A stretch of 40,632 nucleotides of DNA. Origin: CBDUXT01 sp965371245. Lineage in GTDB: Bacteria; Planctomycetota; Phycisphaerae; UBA1845. The stretch lies in the NCBI GenBank assembly GCA_965371245.1, contig CBDUXT010000054.1, forward strand, positions 1 through 40,632, read 5' to 3'. This document shows, piece after piece, positions 25,456-33,538 of this stretch. Position numbers and translations under genes: made by a program. The notes beneath the pieces are model-generated. The model did no database searches and was not told the DNA's origin. It saw nothing but the letters and a program-made list of their open reading frames with translations. Each line of letters begins with the position of its first letter. The first letter of the stretch is position 1.

Positions 25456-28400
25456 ATGATGCGTCGATTCAAGAATGACATTCTATTGGCAGTTATGGCA
25501 GTCGTTGGACTGCCGATCTACGCGGCCAGCCACGCGGTCGCGCAAACGGCCACGGATTCGCCGGTGACGTCCGGCGACACGGACGCCGACGCTTCGGTCG
25601 AGGAGGCGATCACGCCGGCCCTGCCGAAGAAGTGGGTCGATACCATGCAGTGGCGGAGCATCGGCCCCGCCAGCATGGGTGGGCGCATCACCGACCTGGC
25701 CGTGTTTGAAGAGGATCCGTGCGTGTGGTGGGCCGCCACGGCTTCGGGTGGGTTGCTCAAGACAATCAACAACGGCATTACGTTCGAGCACCAGTTCGAT
25801 CATGAGGCCACCGTGTCCATTGGTGCCGTTGCGGTGGCGCCGTCGGATCAGAAGATCGTCTGGGTCGGCACCGGAGAGGGCAACCCGCGCAACAGCGTCT
25901 CCTGGGGCGATGGCGTCTACAAGTCCATCGACGGCGGCAAAACGTGGAAGAACATGGGTCTGAAGGAGTCATACCAGACCGGCCGCATCAAGATTCACCC
26001 GACCGATCCCGACATCGTCTACGTCGGCGCGCTCGGTCGGCTGTGGGGATCCAGCGAGGTGCGCGGGCTCTACAAGACCACCGACGGCGGCGAGACCTGG
26101 GACCGTATCCTCTTTGTGGACGACATGACCGGCGTTATTGAAATTCAAATGCATCCCACCGAGCCGGACACACTTCTGGTCGCGACCTACGAGCGCCAGC
26201 GCGACGGCTTCGATACCAACGACCCCATGAAGAAGATCGGACCCGGCAGCGGGCTTCATAAGACGACGGACGGCGGAAAGACCTGGCGCGAGATTCGCAA
26301 GGGGCTGCCAAGCGGGAACCTTGGTCGAATCGGTATCGATTATTACCGGAAGGATCCGAACATCGTCTACATGGTGCTTGAGTCGGAAAAAATCGGCAAA
26401 GAGCCCGAGAACGCAGCGTACGCGGGGCTGCGCGGTCAAGACATCGAGATCGGCGCGAAGCTGACGGACGTGACCAAGGACGGCCCCGCGGACAAGGCGG
26501 GTTTGAGGGTTGGTGACGTCGTTCTGGCCGTCGATGACGCCACCGTACACTCCTACAACGGACTGATGGCCGAGATTCGGAAGCACGCCGCGGGCGACAA
26601 GGCGATGTTCGAGCTGTCGCGGAACCGCCGGAGCGAGTATGTCGAGGTGCAGTTCGAGAAGCGCCCAGAGCCTGAAGAGGGGGACGAGAACGCGGCTCAG
26701 GGCCGTCCGGGCGCAGGGCGGGGTGGGCCGGCCGCCAGGCGCCGAGCCAACCGCAGCCCGTTCGGCGGGCGGCTGGGCGGGCAGCGCGAGAACATGCATG
26801 AGCAACAGGGTACGGACGGTCACGAGTATGGGGGCCTGTACAAATCGACCGACGGCGGCGATTCCTGGACGAGAATCAACAGCGTCAACCCCCGCCCGAT
26901 GTACTTCAGTCAGGTGCGCGTCGATCCAAGCGACAACAACCACATCTTTGTGCTCGGCGTCTCGCTCTATCGCACCAAGGACGGCGGCGAAACGGTGACA
27001 TCGGACGGCGGGCGCGGCGTTCACTCCGATCACCATGCCATGTGGGTCGATCCCAAGGATGGGCGACACATCATCCTCGGCGGCGACGGCGGCATCTACG
27101 TGACACAGGACCGGATGGAGAAGTGGGACCATCTCAACCACGTGGCCATCGGGCAGTTCTATCACGTCGGCGTCGGTCCGCGGCGGAACTACCGCGTCTA
27201 CGGCGGTCTTCAGGACAACGGCAGTTGGGGCGGACCCAGCCGGTCGGCGTCGGGGTCCGGGCCGATCAATGCGGACTGGTTCCGCGTCGGCGGTGGCGAC
27301 GGCTTCGTCTGCCTGGTCGATCCCAACGATCCCGACCAGATCTATTACGAAAGCCAGAACGGCTCCATCGGGCAAACGAACCTGCGCACCGGCGACCGGG
27401 GCATCGCGCGACCGCGACCGCCTCGGGGCGAGCGATATCGCTTCAATTGGCAGACACCGTTCATCCTGTCGAACCACAACTCGAAGATCTATTACACGGC
27501 CGGGAACCACGTGTTCCGGTCGCTCGATCGCGGGCAGGATCTCAAGAAGATTTCGCCTGAGATCGCGCGAACCAAACGCGGCAGCGCCACGGCGCTCTCT
27601 GAGTCGGCCAAGGACCACGGCGTCCTTTACGTGGGCACCGACGATGGTGCCATGTGGGTGACACGAGACGCCGGGTATGAGTGGACCAAGGTGATCGACT
27701 TCCCCGACGACGAAGCAGACGAAGACGAGGAGGGCGAGGGCGCCGAAGAGGCGGCCACAATTGCCGAGGCCCAACCGCAAAGACGGTCCGAGCGCCGCTC
27801 CTCCAGCACCCGCGCAACCGGCAGGGCGTCTTCCAACGAGCGTCGAGGCGGTCGGCGCGGTGGCGCGGGCGGCGGGCAGATGCTCGAGCGTCTCATGCGC
27901 CAAGATGCCAACGGCGACGGCAAGATCCAGCGAAGCGAAGCCTCCGAGCGGATGAAGCAGATGTTTGATCGGATCGATCGCAACGGCGACGGCGTTCTCG
28001 ACAAGAAGGAACTCCAGGCCTTCGCCGAGCGACCGCGTAGCGGGCGCCGACCCCCTCCGTCCGGCGACGAAAGCGACAACGACGGAGAGTTTGGCAGCGC
28101 GGATGAGCAGCAGCCACAACCGGCCAGGCGCCGCCGCGCGGGGCGCCGTGGGCAGCGAGCCGGCGGCCAGGCCAATCGAAGCGGGGAACGCAGCGAACGT
28201 CGGACCGGCGTCAGCGAGGAGACGGCGGCCGGGAACGACCCGATCACCGGCGAGTGGCGCGCGACGGCCGTCATCGAGGGCGCGCCTTCGGATCGGGGCG
28301 GGTTCGACCTGTCGCTCAAGCTGGGTCCCGAGGGCAAGGTGACCGGGACGCTCTCCGCCGAGATGATGGGGGACGGGCCGATCTCCGAGGGCCGGTTTAA

Positions 28401-29574
28401 CGCAGAGACCAACCGCCTGACCTTCGTTTTCGAGTCGGAGCAGGCGGCCATGGAGTTCTCCGCGACCCTGAGCGGCTCGCGAATGACGGGGGATGTGGAC
28501 ATCGGCGGAGGTATGTTCAGCTTCGGGTTCAGCGCCGAGCGAACCTCGACAACGCCCGGCAGCCCCCGAGGCGCCGAGGCCCAGCAGGCGAGGGACGAGA
28601 AGTACGATTGGAAGCCCCTGACGGAACTGCTGCCCGGTCCGCGCTGGGTCAGCGCCATCGAGGCATCCCGCGTCGAGCGCGGGCGTGCCTATGTGACACT
28701 GGATGGGCACCGCTCCGACGACGACGAGCCCTATGTGTTCGTGACCGAGGACGCCGGCGAGACCTGGCGGTCGATTCGCGCGAACTTGCCTACCTCGGCC
28801 GGCTCGACCAAGACCATCCGCGAGGATGTTGTCAACGCGAACATCCTCTACCTGGGCACGGAGTTCGGCCTGTGGGTGTCCATCGACCGTGGCGATAGCT
28901 GGACCAGGTTCAACAGCAACCTGCCGACGGTTGCAGTGCATGAGATAGCGATTCACCCGACGGCGGGCGAAATCGTCGCGGCCACCCATGGGCGCAGCCT
29001 CTGGGTGCTCGACGTGACGCCGCTGCGACAGATGTTGGACGAGGCCCGTAGCGAGCAGGTTGCGCTATACGAGCCCAACACCGCGATCTACTGGCGTCCC
29101 GAGCCCAACCGAGGTGGAAGTGGTGCCCGCCGCTTCGTCGGCCAAAACCAGGCAACCGGCGCGCAGATCTTTTATTCACTCGCCGGGTCGGCCGCGGACA
29201 TTAGTCTGAAGGTGACGGACCTGTCGGGCAAGGTATACCGTGAACTCACCGCAACCGGCGAGCCGGGCTTGCACAGGGCCGACTGGAACCTGCGCCGCAC
29301 GCCGCGGAACGGTGCAGCGCGCCGCGGACGCGGCTTCGGCGGCGGCCGCGGCGGAAGAGGTCGCTTCGCCCGAGGACGACTGGTTGAGTCCGGCAAGTAT
29401 CTGGCTGTCCTGACGGTCGGCGACGATGTCTACACGAAGGAGTTCCGCGTAGAGACCGACCCGGACTATCCGAATTACCGTCCGTGGGTGTTGGAGGCGC
29501 GCGAGTTGGAATTGCTCGAGCAAGAGCTCGAGTACGAGCGTCAGCAGAAGCGCTGGGGGCCCGGCGATCGGTAG
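25456..29574 (+). CDS. Secreted BNR/sortilin-like propeller protein with PDZ and EF-hand inserts
   Basis: A 1372-residue exported protein. A signal peptide ends near residue 30 (HAVAQ). The body has at least eight Asp-box (SxDxGxTW-type) repeats, e.g. YKSIDGGKTW, YKTTDGGETW, HKTTDGGKTW, YKSTDGGDSW, FVTEDAGETW and WVSIDRGDSW, typical of VPS10/sortilin-like beta-propellers. Three inserts break it: a PDZ domain (about 325-400, with DGPADKAGLRVGDVVLAVDD); an acidic and Arg/Gly-rich linker with two canonical EF-hand loops (817-828 and 841-852, both D-x-NGDG); and a beta-rich module starting ITGEWRATAVIEG (930-1029). An RG-rich stretch lies at about 1284-1307. No protease triad or hydrolase site was identified. 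It probably binds protein or peptide and calcium in the periplasm or at the surface. Both SD and neighbours are uninformative. Confidence 0.85.
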   Translation: MMRRFKNDILLAVMAVVGLPIYAASHAVAQTATDSPVTSGDTDADASVEEAITPALPKKWVDTMQWRSIGPASMGGRITDLAVFEEDPCVWWAATASGGLLKTINNGITFEHQFDHEATVSIGAVAVAPSDQKIVWVGTGEGNPRNSVSWGDGVYKSIDGGKTWKNMGLKESYQTGRIKIHPTDPDIVYVGALGRLWGSSEVRGLYKTTDGGETWDRILFVDDMTGVIEIQMHPTEPDTLLVATYERQRDGFDTNDPMKKIGPGSGLHKTTDGGKTWREIRKGLPSGNLGRIGIDYYRKDPNIVYMVLESEKIGKEPENAAYAGLRGQDIEIGAKLTDVTKDGPADKAGLRVGDVVLAVDDATVHSYNGLMAEIRKHAAGDKAMFELSRNRRSEYVEVQFEKRPEPEEGDENAAQGRPGAGRGGPAARRRANRSPFGGRLGGQRENMHEQQGTDGHEYGGLYKSTDGGDSWTRINSVNPRPMYFSQVRVDPSDNNHIFVLGVSLYRTKDGGETVTSDGGRGVHSDHHAMWVDPKDGRHIILGGDGGIYVTQDRMEKWDHLNHVAIGQFYHVGVGPRRNYRVYGGLQDNGSWGGPSRSASGSGPINADWFRVGGGDGFVCLVDPNDPDQIYYESQNGSIGQTNLRTGDRGIARPRPPRGERYRFNWQTPFILSNHNSKIYYTAGNHVFRSLDRGQDLKKISPEIARTKRGSATALSESAKDHGVLYVGTDDGAMWVTRDAGYEWTKVIDFPDDEADEDEEGEGAEEAATIAEAQPQRRSERRSSSTRATGRASSNERRGGRRGGAGGGQMLERLMRQDANGDGKIQRSEASERMKQMFDRIDRNGDGVLDKKELQAFAERPRSGRRPPPSGDESDNDGEFGSADEQQPQPARRRRAGRRGQRAGGQANRSGERSERRTGVSEETAAGNDPITGEWRATAVIEGAPSDRGGFDLSLKLGPEGKVTGTLSAEMMGDGPISEGRFNAETNRLTFVFESEQAAMEFSATLSGSRMTGDVDIGGGMFSFGFSAERTSTTPGSPRGAEAQQARDEKYDWKPLTELLPGPRWVSAIEASRVERGRAYVTLDGHRSDDDEPYVFVTEDAGETWRSIRANLPTSAGSTKTIREDVVNANILYLGTEFGLWVSIDRGDSWTRFNSNLPTVAVHEIAIHPTAGEIVAATHGRSLWVLDVTPLRQMLDEARSEQVALYEPNTAIYWRPEPNRGGSGARRFVGQNQATGAQIFYSLAGSAADISLKVTDLSGKVYRELTATGEPGLHRADWNLRRTPRNGAARRGRGFGGGRGGRGRFARGRLVESGKYLAVLTVGDDVYTKEFRVETDPDYPNYRPWVLEARELELLEQELEYERQQKRWGPGDR

Positions 29575-29616
29575 GTGGCTCGACACGGTTGAAAAGCGGT
29601 AAGACCAGTGGTTCCA

Positions 29617-29687
29617 TGAAAGGCTGTCTCATGCCGGAGCGTAGGATCTCCGGCGTGAGGGCGTGGGTGTCGAGGTACAGCCTTTCA
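29617..29687. repeat. Hairpin with two nested arms downstream of the propeller gene
   Basis: TGAAAGGCTGT (29617-29627) pairs perfectly with 29677-29687, and an inner CATGCCGGAG pairs with CTCCGGCGTG with one mismatch. No T-run follows. It may be a transcript end or a mobile-element remnant, since an RHS fragment begins 12 bases downstream. Confidence 0.5.
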
Positions 29688-29698
29688 GGGGATGATAG

Positions 29699-30012
29699 GC
29701 TGGCGGCAATCAGACGTTGAATTTCACGTACCACGCCAACGGCAACCTCGAAACCAGAGTGGACCCGGACACCGGTCTAACGGCCATCTACCTCTACGAC
29801 GCCGAGAATCGGCTCATCATCCGCCAAGAGGAGGTTGCAAACCCATTCCCCCGGCGCCGATCACGCAGGTTACCTACGCCTGTGACGCCGACGGAATCCG
29901 CGCGAGTATGACCAACGCGGCCGGTAAGGTCACGTCGTACCTGACGGACAAGAACCGCACCTGCGCTATCGTCAATCCCGATTCACTTCCCAAACTGCAC
30001 AACCCGGGGTAG
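29699..30012 (+). pseudogene. Frameshifted RHS/YD-repeat protein remnant
   Basis: Two overlapping frames together read as an RHS/YD-repeat: the first gives FTYHANGNLETRVDPDTG and IYLYDAENRL, the second (after a shift between about 29834 and 29858) gives VTYACDADGIRASMTNAAGK and SYLTDKNR. RHS proteins are large secreted or toxin-linked repeat proteins; here only about 100 codons remain, without start, signal peptide or C-terminal core. It ends with TAG 30010-30012. Likely debris from a recombined rhs gene. Confidence 0.7.
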
Positions 30013-30091
30013 CGGCGAACGCCGCCAACTGGGCATGATGCCGCCACGGATGGGCACCTTCGTCGCAAGGCTCGGGAACGTCGAACGTCCG

Positions 30092-30109
30092 CGCGGGCCG
30101 AAGCCCGCG
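30092..30109. repeat. REP-like GC hairpin before purD
   Basis: A 7-bp GC stem (30092-30098 with 30103-30109) closes on a CGAA tetraloop. A second palindrome (GGCCGG/CCGGCC) follows at about 30127-30144. Such compact GC palindromes resemble REP units. Confidence 0.4.
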
Positions 30110-30149
30110 GCTCGGTACAGAGTCCTGGCCGGGGACCTCCGGCCGGCGG

Positions 30150-30178
30150 GTGACGCGCGCCTCCGCGGCCTCTACAAT
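30150..30178 (+). promoter_or_regulatory. Putative purD promoter
   Basis: GTGACG (30150-30155), 17 bp and TACAAT (30173-30178). The leader to the purD ATG would be about 98 nt; no known purine riboswitch is recognised in it. Confidence 0.35.
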
Positions 30179-30282
30179 CCCGCCTGCTGCTTGTCGTTTG
30201 AACCCTGAATCGTTCACGGCTCGTGCAAGGGCGAGCGTGTCATCCGCCTCGCCATGTTACTTTCGTGCGGAGTTTTCGACCC

Positions 30283-31575
30283 ATGCGTGTGATGGTCATT
30301 GGCAGCGGCGGGCGGGAGCATGCCCTGGTGTACGCGCTGGCTCGCTCCAAACGGGTGGATGAGGTGCTCTGCGTTCCCGGCAACGGTGGCACGGCCGACC
30401 TGGGTGAAAACGTCTCAGTCGCCGTGGATAACCTCGACGCCCTCGTGGCCCTGGCCCAGCGGCGGGGCGTGGACTTTACGGTCGTTGGACCGGAGCTACC
30501 GTTATGCCTGGGCGTTGTCGATCGGTTTGAGGCTGTGGGTCTCCGGGTCTTCGGGCCCACGGCGGCGGCCGCTCGGATCGAGGGCGACAAGGCCTATGCC
30601 AAGCAACTGATGAAGATTGCGAAGGTCCCCACGGCCGAGACTCGGGTCTTCAAGCACTACGACGCCGCGCGGGCCTACGTCGCCTCGCGTGACAAAGGGC
30701 TGGTGGTCAAGGCGAGTGGGCTGGCCGCGGGGAAGGGCGTCTTCGTGTGCCCCGACCCGTCCGAGGCGCTACTCGCACTGGAACGGGTCATGGTGGATCG
30801 CGAGTTCGGCGACGCCGGTAACACCGTGATCGTCGAGGAGCTCCTCAAAGGGCCGGAGTTGTCCGTTTTGGCGCTGATCGACGGCCAAACGATCTACATG
30901 CTGGAGACCGCCCAGGACCACAAACAGATCGGCAACGGCGACACCGGCCCGAACACCGGCGGGATGGGGGCCTACAGCCCCGCGCCCATCGCCACCTCCG
31001 AGATCATGAGCAAAATCGAGCGGAATGTTTTTGTTCCGATCGTGGATGCCCTGCATAACGACGGGGCGTCCTACCGCGGCGTGCTGTACGCCGGGTTGAT
31101 GTTGACCCCGGCCGGTCCCAAGGTGCTCGAGTTCAACTGCCGGTTCGGCGACCCGGAAATCCAGGCCATGCTCATGCGTCTGGATTGCGACCTCCTGGAT
31201 CTTCTGGAAGCCACGGTGGACGGGCGACTCACCGAGGCCGATATCCGCTGGAAGCCGCAGCCATCGGTGTGCGTGGTGATGGCATCAGGCGGCTACCCAG
31301 GCCCGTACGAGATCGACAAGGAAATCCGAGGGCTCGATCGTGCGGCCGCGTTGGATGACGTGTGTGTGTTCCACGCCGGCACGAGGCGCGTGGCCGAGCG
31401 GACCGTCACGAGCGGCGGACGCGTTCTGGGTGTGACGGCGATGGGTACCGACATTGCAGAGGCCAAGCGCCGAGCGTACGAGGCGGTCCGGCACCTTGCC
31501 TTCGAGGGGTGTTACTTCCGCCGCGACATCGCCGACAAGGCCGGCGCCCTGGCCGAGGTTGGTCCAGAGAGCTGA
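30283..31575 (+). CDS. purD: Phosphoribosylamine--glycine ligase PurD
   Basis: PurD makes glycinamide ribonucleotide in purine synthesis. The 430-residue ATP-grasp protein has MRVMVIGSGGREHAL at the N terminus, PGNGGTA, VVGPELPL, VVKASGLAAGKGV, DGDTGPNTGGMGAYSPAP-like sequence (NGDTGPNTGGMGAYSPAP) and EFNCRFGDPEIQ, all family hallmarks. ATG 30283 gives the canonical start; the 20-codon upstream extension is unsupported. A small ORF overlaps its stop. Confidence 0.95.
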   Translation: MRVMVIGSGGREHALVYALARSKRVDEVLCVPGNGGTADLGENVSVAVDNLDALVALAQRRGVDFTVVGPELPLCLGVVDRFEAVGLRVFGPTAAAARIEGDKAYAKQLMKIAKVPTAETRVFKHYDAARAYVASRDKGLVVKASGLAAGKGVFVCPDPSEALLALERVMVDREFGDAGNTVIVEELLKGPELSVLALIDGQTIYMLETAQDHKQIGNGDTGPNTGGMGAYSPAPIATSEIMSKIERNVFVPIVDALHNDGASYRGVLYAGLMLTPAGPKVLEFNCRFGDPEIQAMLMRLDCDLLDLLEATVDGRLTEADIRWKPQPSVCVVMASGGYPGPYEIDKEIRGLDRAAALDDVCVFHAGTRRVAERTVTSGGRVLGVTAMGTDIAEAKRRAYEAVRHLAFEGCYFRRDIADKAGALAEVGPES

Positions 31576-31823
31576 TGCGTCAGCGGCGCGGCTTCCCTTC
31601 CCGGCAGGCCCTAGAGAAACAGTGGGCCGAGGACGAAGAACACATTCGTCAAGACGGCATCGATGCAGCCGCCGAACTGGAGAAGCATGGCGCCCGTTGC
31701 AAGGCACGTAAGTATTTTTGCGTGTCGTTTCACGATTCGCTCCATCGTCTGGTTTCGATCAGGGTGCGGGGCCGTCAACCCGTTATTGCGTCAGCAAGAA
31801 CGGGGTGGCCAGATTCAGGATAA
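31575..31823 (+). CDS. Small hypothetical protein coupled to purD
   Basis: An 82-residue ORF whose ATG shares the A of the purD stop (TGATG), a typical coupling arrangement. Residues 12-42 (LEKQWAEDEEHIRQDGIDAA and on) look like a charged helix; the C-terminal half is basic and less protein-like. No family is recognised. Its last 41 bases are antisense to the tiny minus-strand gene, so the two annotations partly compete. Confidence 0.35.
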   Translation: MRQRRGFPSRQALEKQWAEDEEHIRQDGIDAAAELEKHGARCKARKYFCVSFHDSLHRLVSIRVRGRQPVIASARTGWPDSG

Positions 31824-31905
31824 ACACATCAACGCATCCTGGAAAAATACCGAACAACAGCCCGCCGACGAGCAAGGCCGCAATTCTCAATGAACGGGTC
31901 TTCAT
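31783..31905 (-). CDS. 40-residue secretory/lipoprotein-like peptide
   Basis: A very short gene: basic start MKTRSLR, a hydrophobic core (IAALLVGGLLFGIF) and PGC at residues 24-26, which could be a lipoprotein-type or ordinary signal cleavage region, then only 14 residues (VDVFILNLATPFLLTQ segment). GGAG on this strand (31913-31916) lies seven bases before the ATG. The ordered signal-like pattern and good ribosome site argue for a real small protein. It lies about 90 bp downstream of the outer-membrane gene on the same strand. Function unknown. Confidence 0.5.
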   Translation of the reverse strand: MKTRSLRIAALLVGGLLFGIFPGCVDVFILNLATPFLLTQ

Positions 31906-31997
31906 CAACTATCTCCAATGACCGGGCGATCCCTATGCACCGGCGGTCCCGATGGATCGGCCGACTGCCGCACGAGCCGCATCCGCGCGATTCTCGT

Positions 31998-33089
31998 TTA
32001 GAAACTGATGACCGTGTTCAGCGTGACGCGCTGTTGCATCAGATGTTGGGACGCACTCTCAAGCGGGAACTCATAAACCAAGCCGACGGAAATGTTTTCC
32101 ATCGCCTGCCAACGGAAGCCGAGACCGGCCGAGAAAAAGTCGCGACCGGCCGCCTCCGATGCGCCGATGCTGCCGACGTCCAGGTAGTCGGTGCTGAACG
32201 GAAGGCGATTGCCGTTGCTAAGCCAGTGAATGCCATGAACCTCGATCAATGGGCGAAAGGTTTCCGTGAGTGCATAATCAAGGTGCAGGTTCCAGATCAG
32301 GCTGTAGTTCCCACTGTGGCGGTTGGTCGGGATACGCCCACTGAGAGTGCCCAGGAAGTGGCATCTGTCCCAGCCCTTGGCCATGGCGATGAAAGGGCTA
32401 AGCTCCTGCGACCCGCCCTGCAGCGCGGCGCTCGATCCGTTGGCCAACTCCCACCGGATTCCACCGCTGATGAGAAACTGTTCCTCGGGGTTGCTGTGGA
32501 AAGCATACTTCAGCCCCAGAGTGAAGTCGTTCCAGCCCTCGCCCTCTGAGGTTATATGGGTGTCGATCCACGTGTATCCATCCTTGGTAGCGATCAGCGC
32601 GAGCCGCTCGCTCAGGGCGATCCGAATTTGTGCGGCGATCACGTGAATCTGTCCGCCGCGAAGGACCGAATCGTCCGGGATGTCGTGGTACACATACGCC
32701 AGCCTCAGGTCCGTCGTGATGAACGGATCCTCGAAGTAGATGAAGTTTCCTACCGGCATCACGAAATCATCGTACCCCGGCAAGCCGGTCAGGAACCCAG
32801 GCCACATCTTGGACTCGTAGTCGAGGAGCCACGCTGGATGGCGAGAGGCGGCGGCCGCGTCTTCCTGAACGGCAGCGGCGGAGTCCCGAACCCACGCCGG
32901 CAGGCCCAAGGTTGCCTTGGACCCTGCGTCTGACTCGCCCCAAGCCAAGGGCAGTGCGGCCGCGCCTATGCCCAGCCCCAGGGACGAGCCGGGGGAGCTG
33001 TCTTCGGCGAGGAGCGGGCGAGCCGGGACGAACACCAAGCCAAGCAGGACCGTAGCTAGAACGAGAGAACGAAGTCGAGCGGATTGCAT
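31998..33089 (-). CDS. Outer-membrane beta-barrel protein
   Basis: From ATG 33089 the protein has 363 residues. A signal peptide (about 1-28, RSLVLATVLLGLVFVPARPLLA) is followed by a linker and alternating amphipathic strands such as FLISGGIRWELANGSS, YSLIWNLHLDYALTETF and ISVGLVYEFPL. The protein ends ...NTVISF, a C-terminal aromatic of the kind recognised by the BAM machinery. This supports a diderm envelope. Substrate or role is unknown. AAAGGA eight bases upstream favours ATG 33089; ATGs at 33107 and 33119 would lengthen the signal region. Confidence 0.72.
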   Translation of the reverse strand: MQSARLRSLVLATVLLGLVFVPARPLLAEDSSPGSSLGLGIGAAALPLAWGESDAGSKATLGLPAWVRDSAAAVQEDAAAASRHPAWLLDYESKMWPGFLTGLPGYDDFVMPVGNFIYFEDPFITTDLRLAYVYHDIPDDSVLRGGQIHVIAAQIRIALSERLALIATKDGYTWIDTHITSEGEGWNDFTLGLKYAFHSNPEEQFLISGGIRWELANGSSAALQGGSQELSPFIAMAKGWDRCHFLGTLSGRIPTNRHSGNYSLIWNLHLDYALTETFRPLIEVHGIHWLSNGNRLPFSTDYLDVGSIGASEAAGRDFFSAGLGFRWQAMENISVGLVYEFPLESASQHLMQQRVTLNTVISF

Positions 33090-33538
33090 CGTCGGATTCC
33101 TTTTCATGGGACGCCGCACAAACAGATTCGTAAGTTATTTCGGGGTACGGTGGCGGTCACAACACAGCGGGCGTGCCCATCCGCCAAATCGCGAAACCGC
33201 GGAGCAGAACAGCGATCCCTATCGGTTCAGCGGAAAGGGATACTTGAGTTAAGCTCGTCGGTGCCGGGTCGTACAGATCCCGCACTCGATCCCCGCGAGG
33301 CGCATCAGAATCGCGACAGATTGATTCGTTATAGTACTGGGAATGGCGCATAGTGTTCGAATCGGGGCGCAGCGGTGTCCTGCCAATGCGATATGGTGCT
33401 CCGACGGGCGCGCAATCGGCGACAAGCTGAATTGATCCGGCTGGCTCAAAGCTTATCCAGGAATCGTCGGGCACCGGCATCTTGCCCATGTTTTCATAGG
33501 CGGGAAGCCCTTGCCACACTGTGGAATGGGACAAACTG
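33090..33538. other. 449-bp gap upstream of the barrel gene
   Basis: No convincing gene. On the minus strand a TTGTGA-N17-AATAAC pair (about 33136-33164) could weakly serve the barrel gene. A minus frame open over this stretch was judged a shadow. Confidence 0.4.

Noticed and set aside
25969..28989. 1006-residue open frame on the minus strand opposite the propeller gene
   Set aside because: It is antisense to clear Asp-box, PDZ and EF-hand coding sequence; long antisense frames are expected at this GC content, and its translation shows no domain.
33355..33370. GTTCGAATC resembling a tRNA T-loop
   Set aside because: The flanking bases do not form a T-stem and no acceptor or anticodon arm fits.
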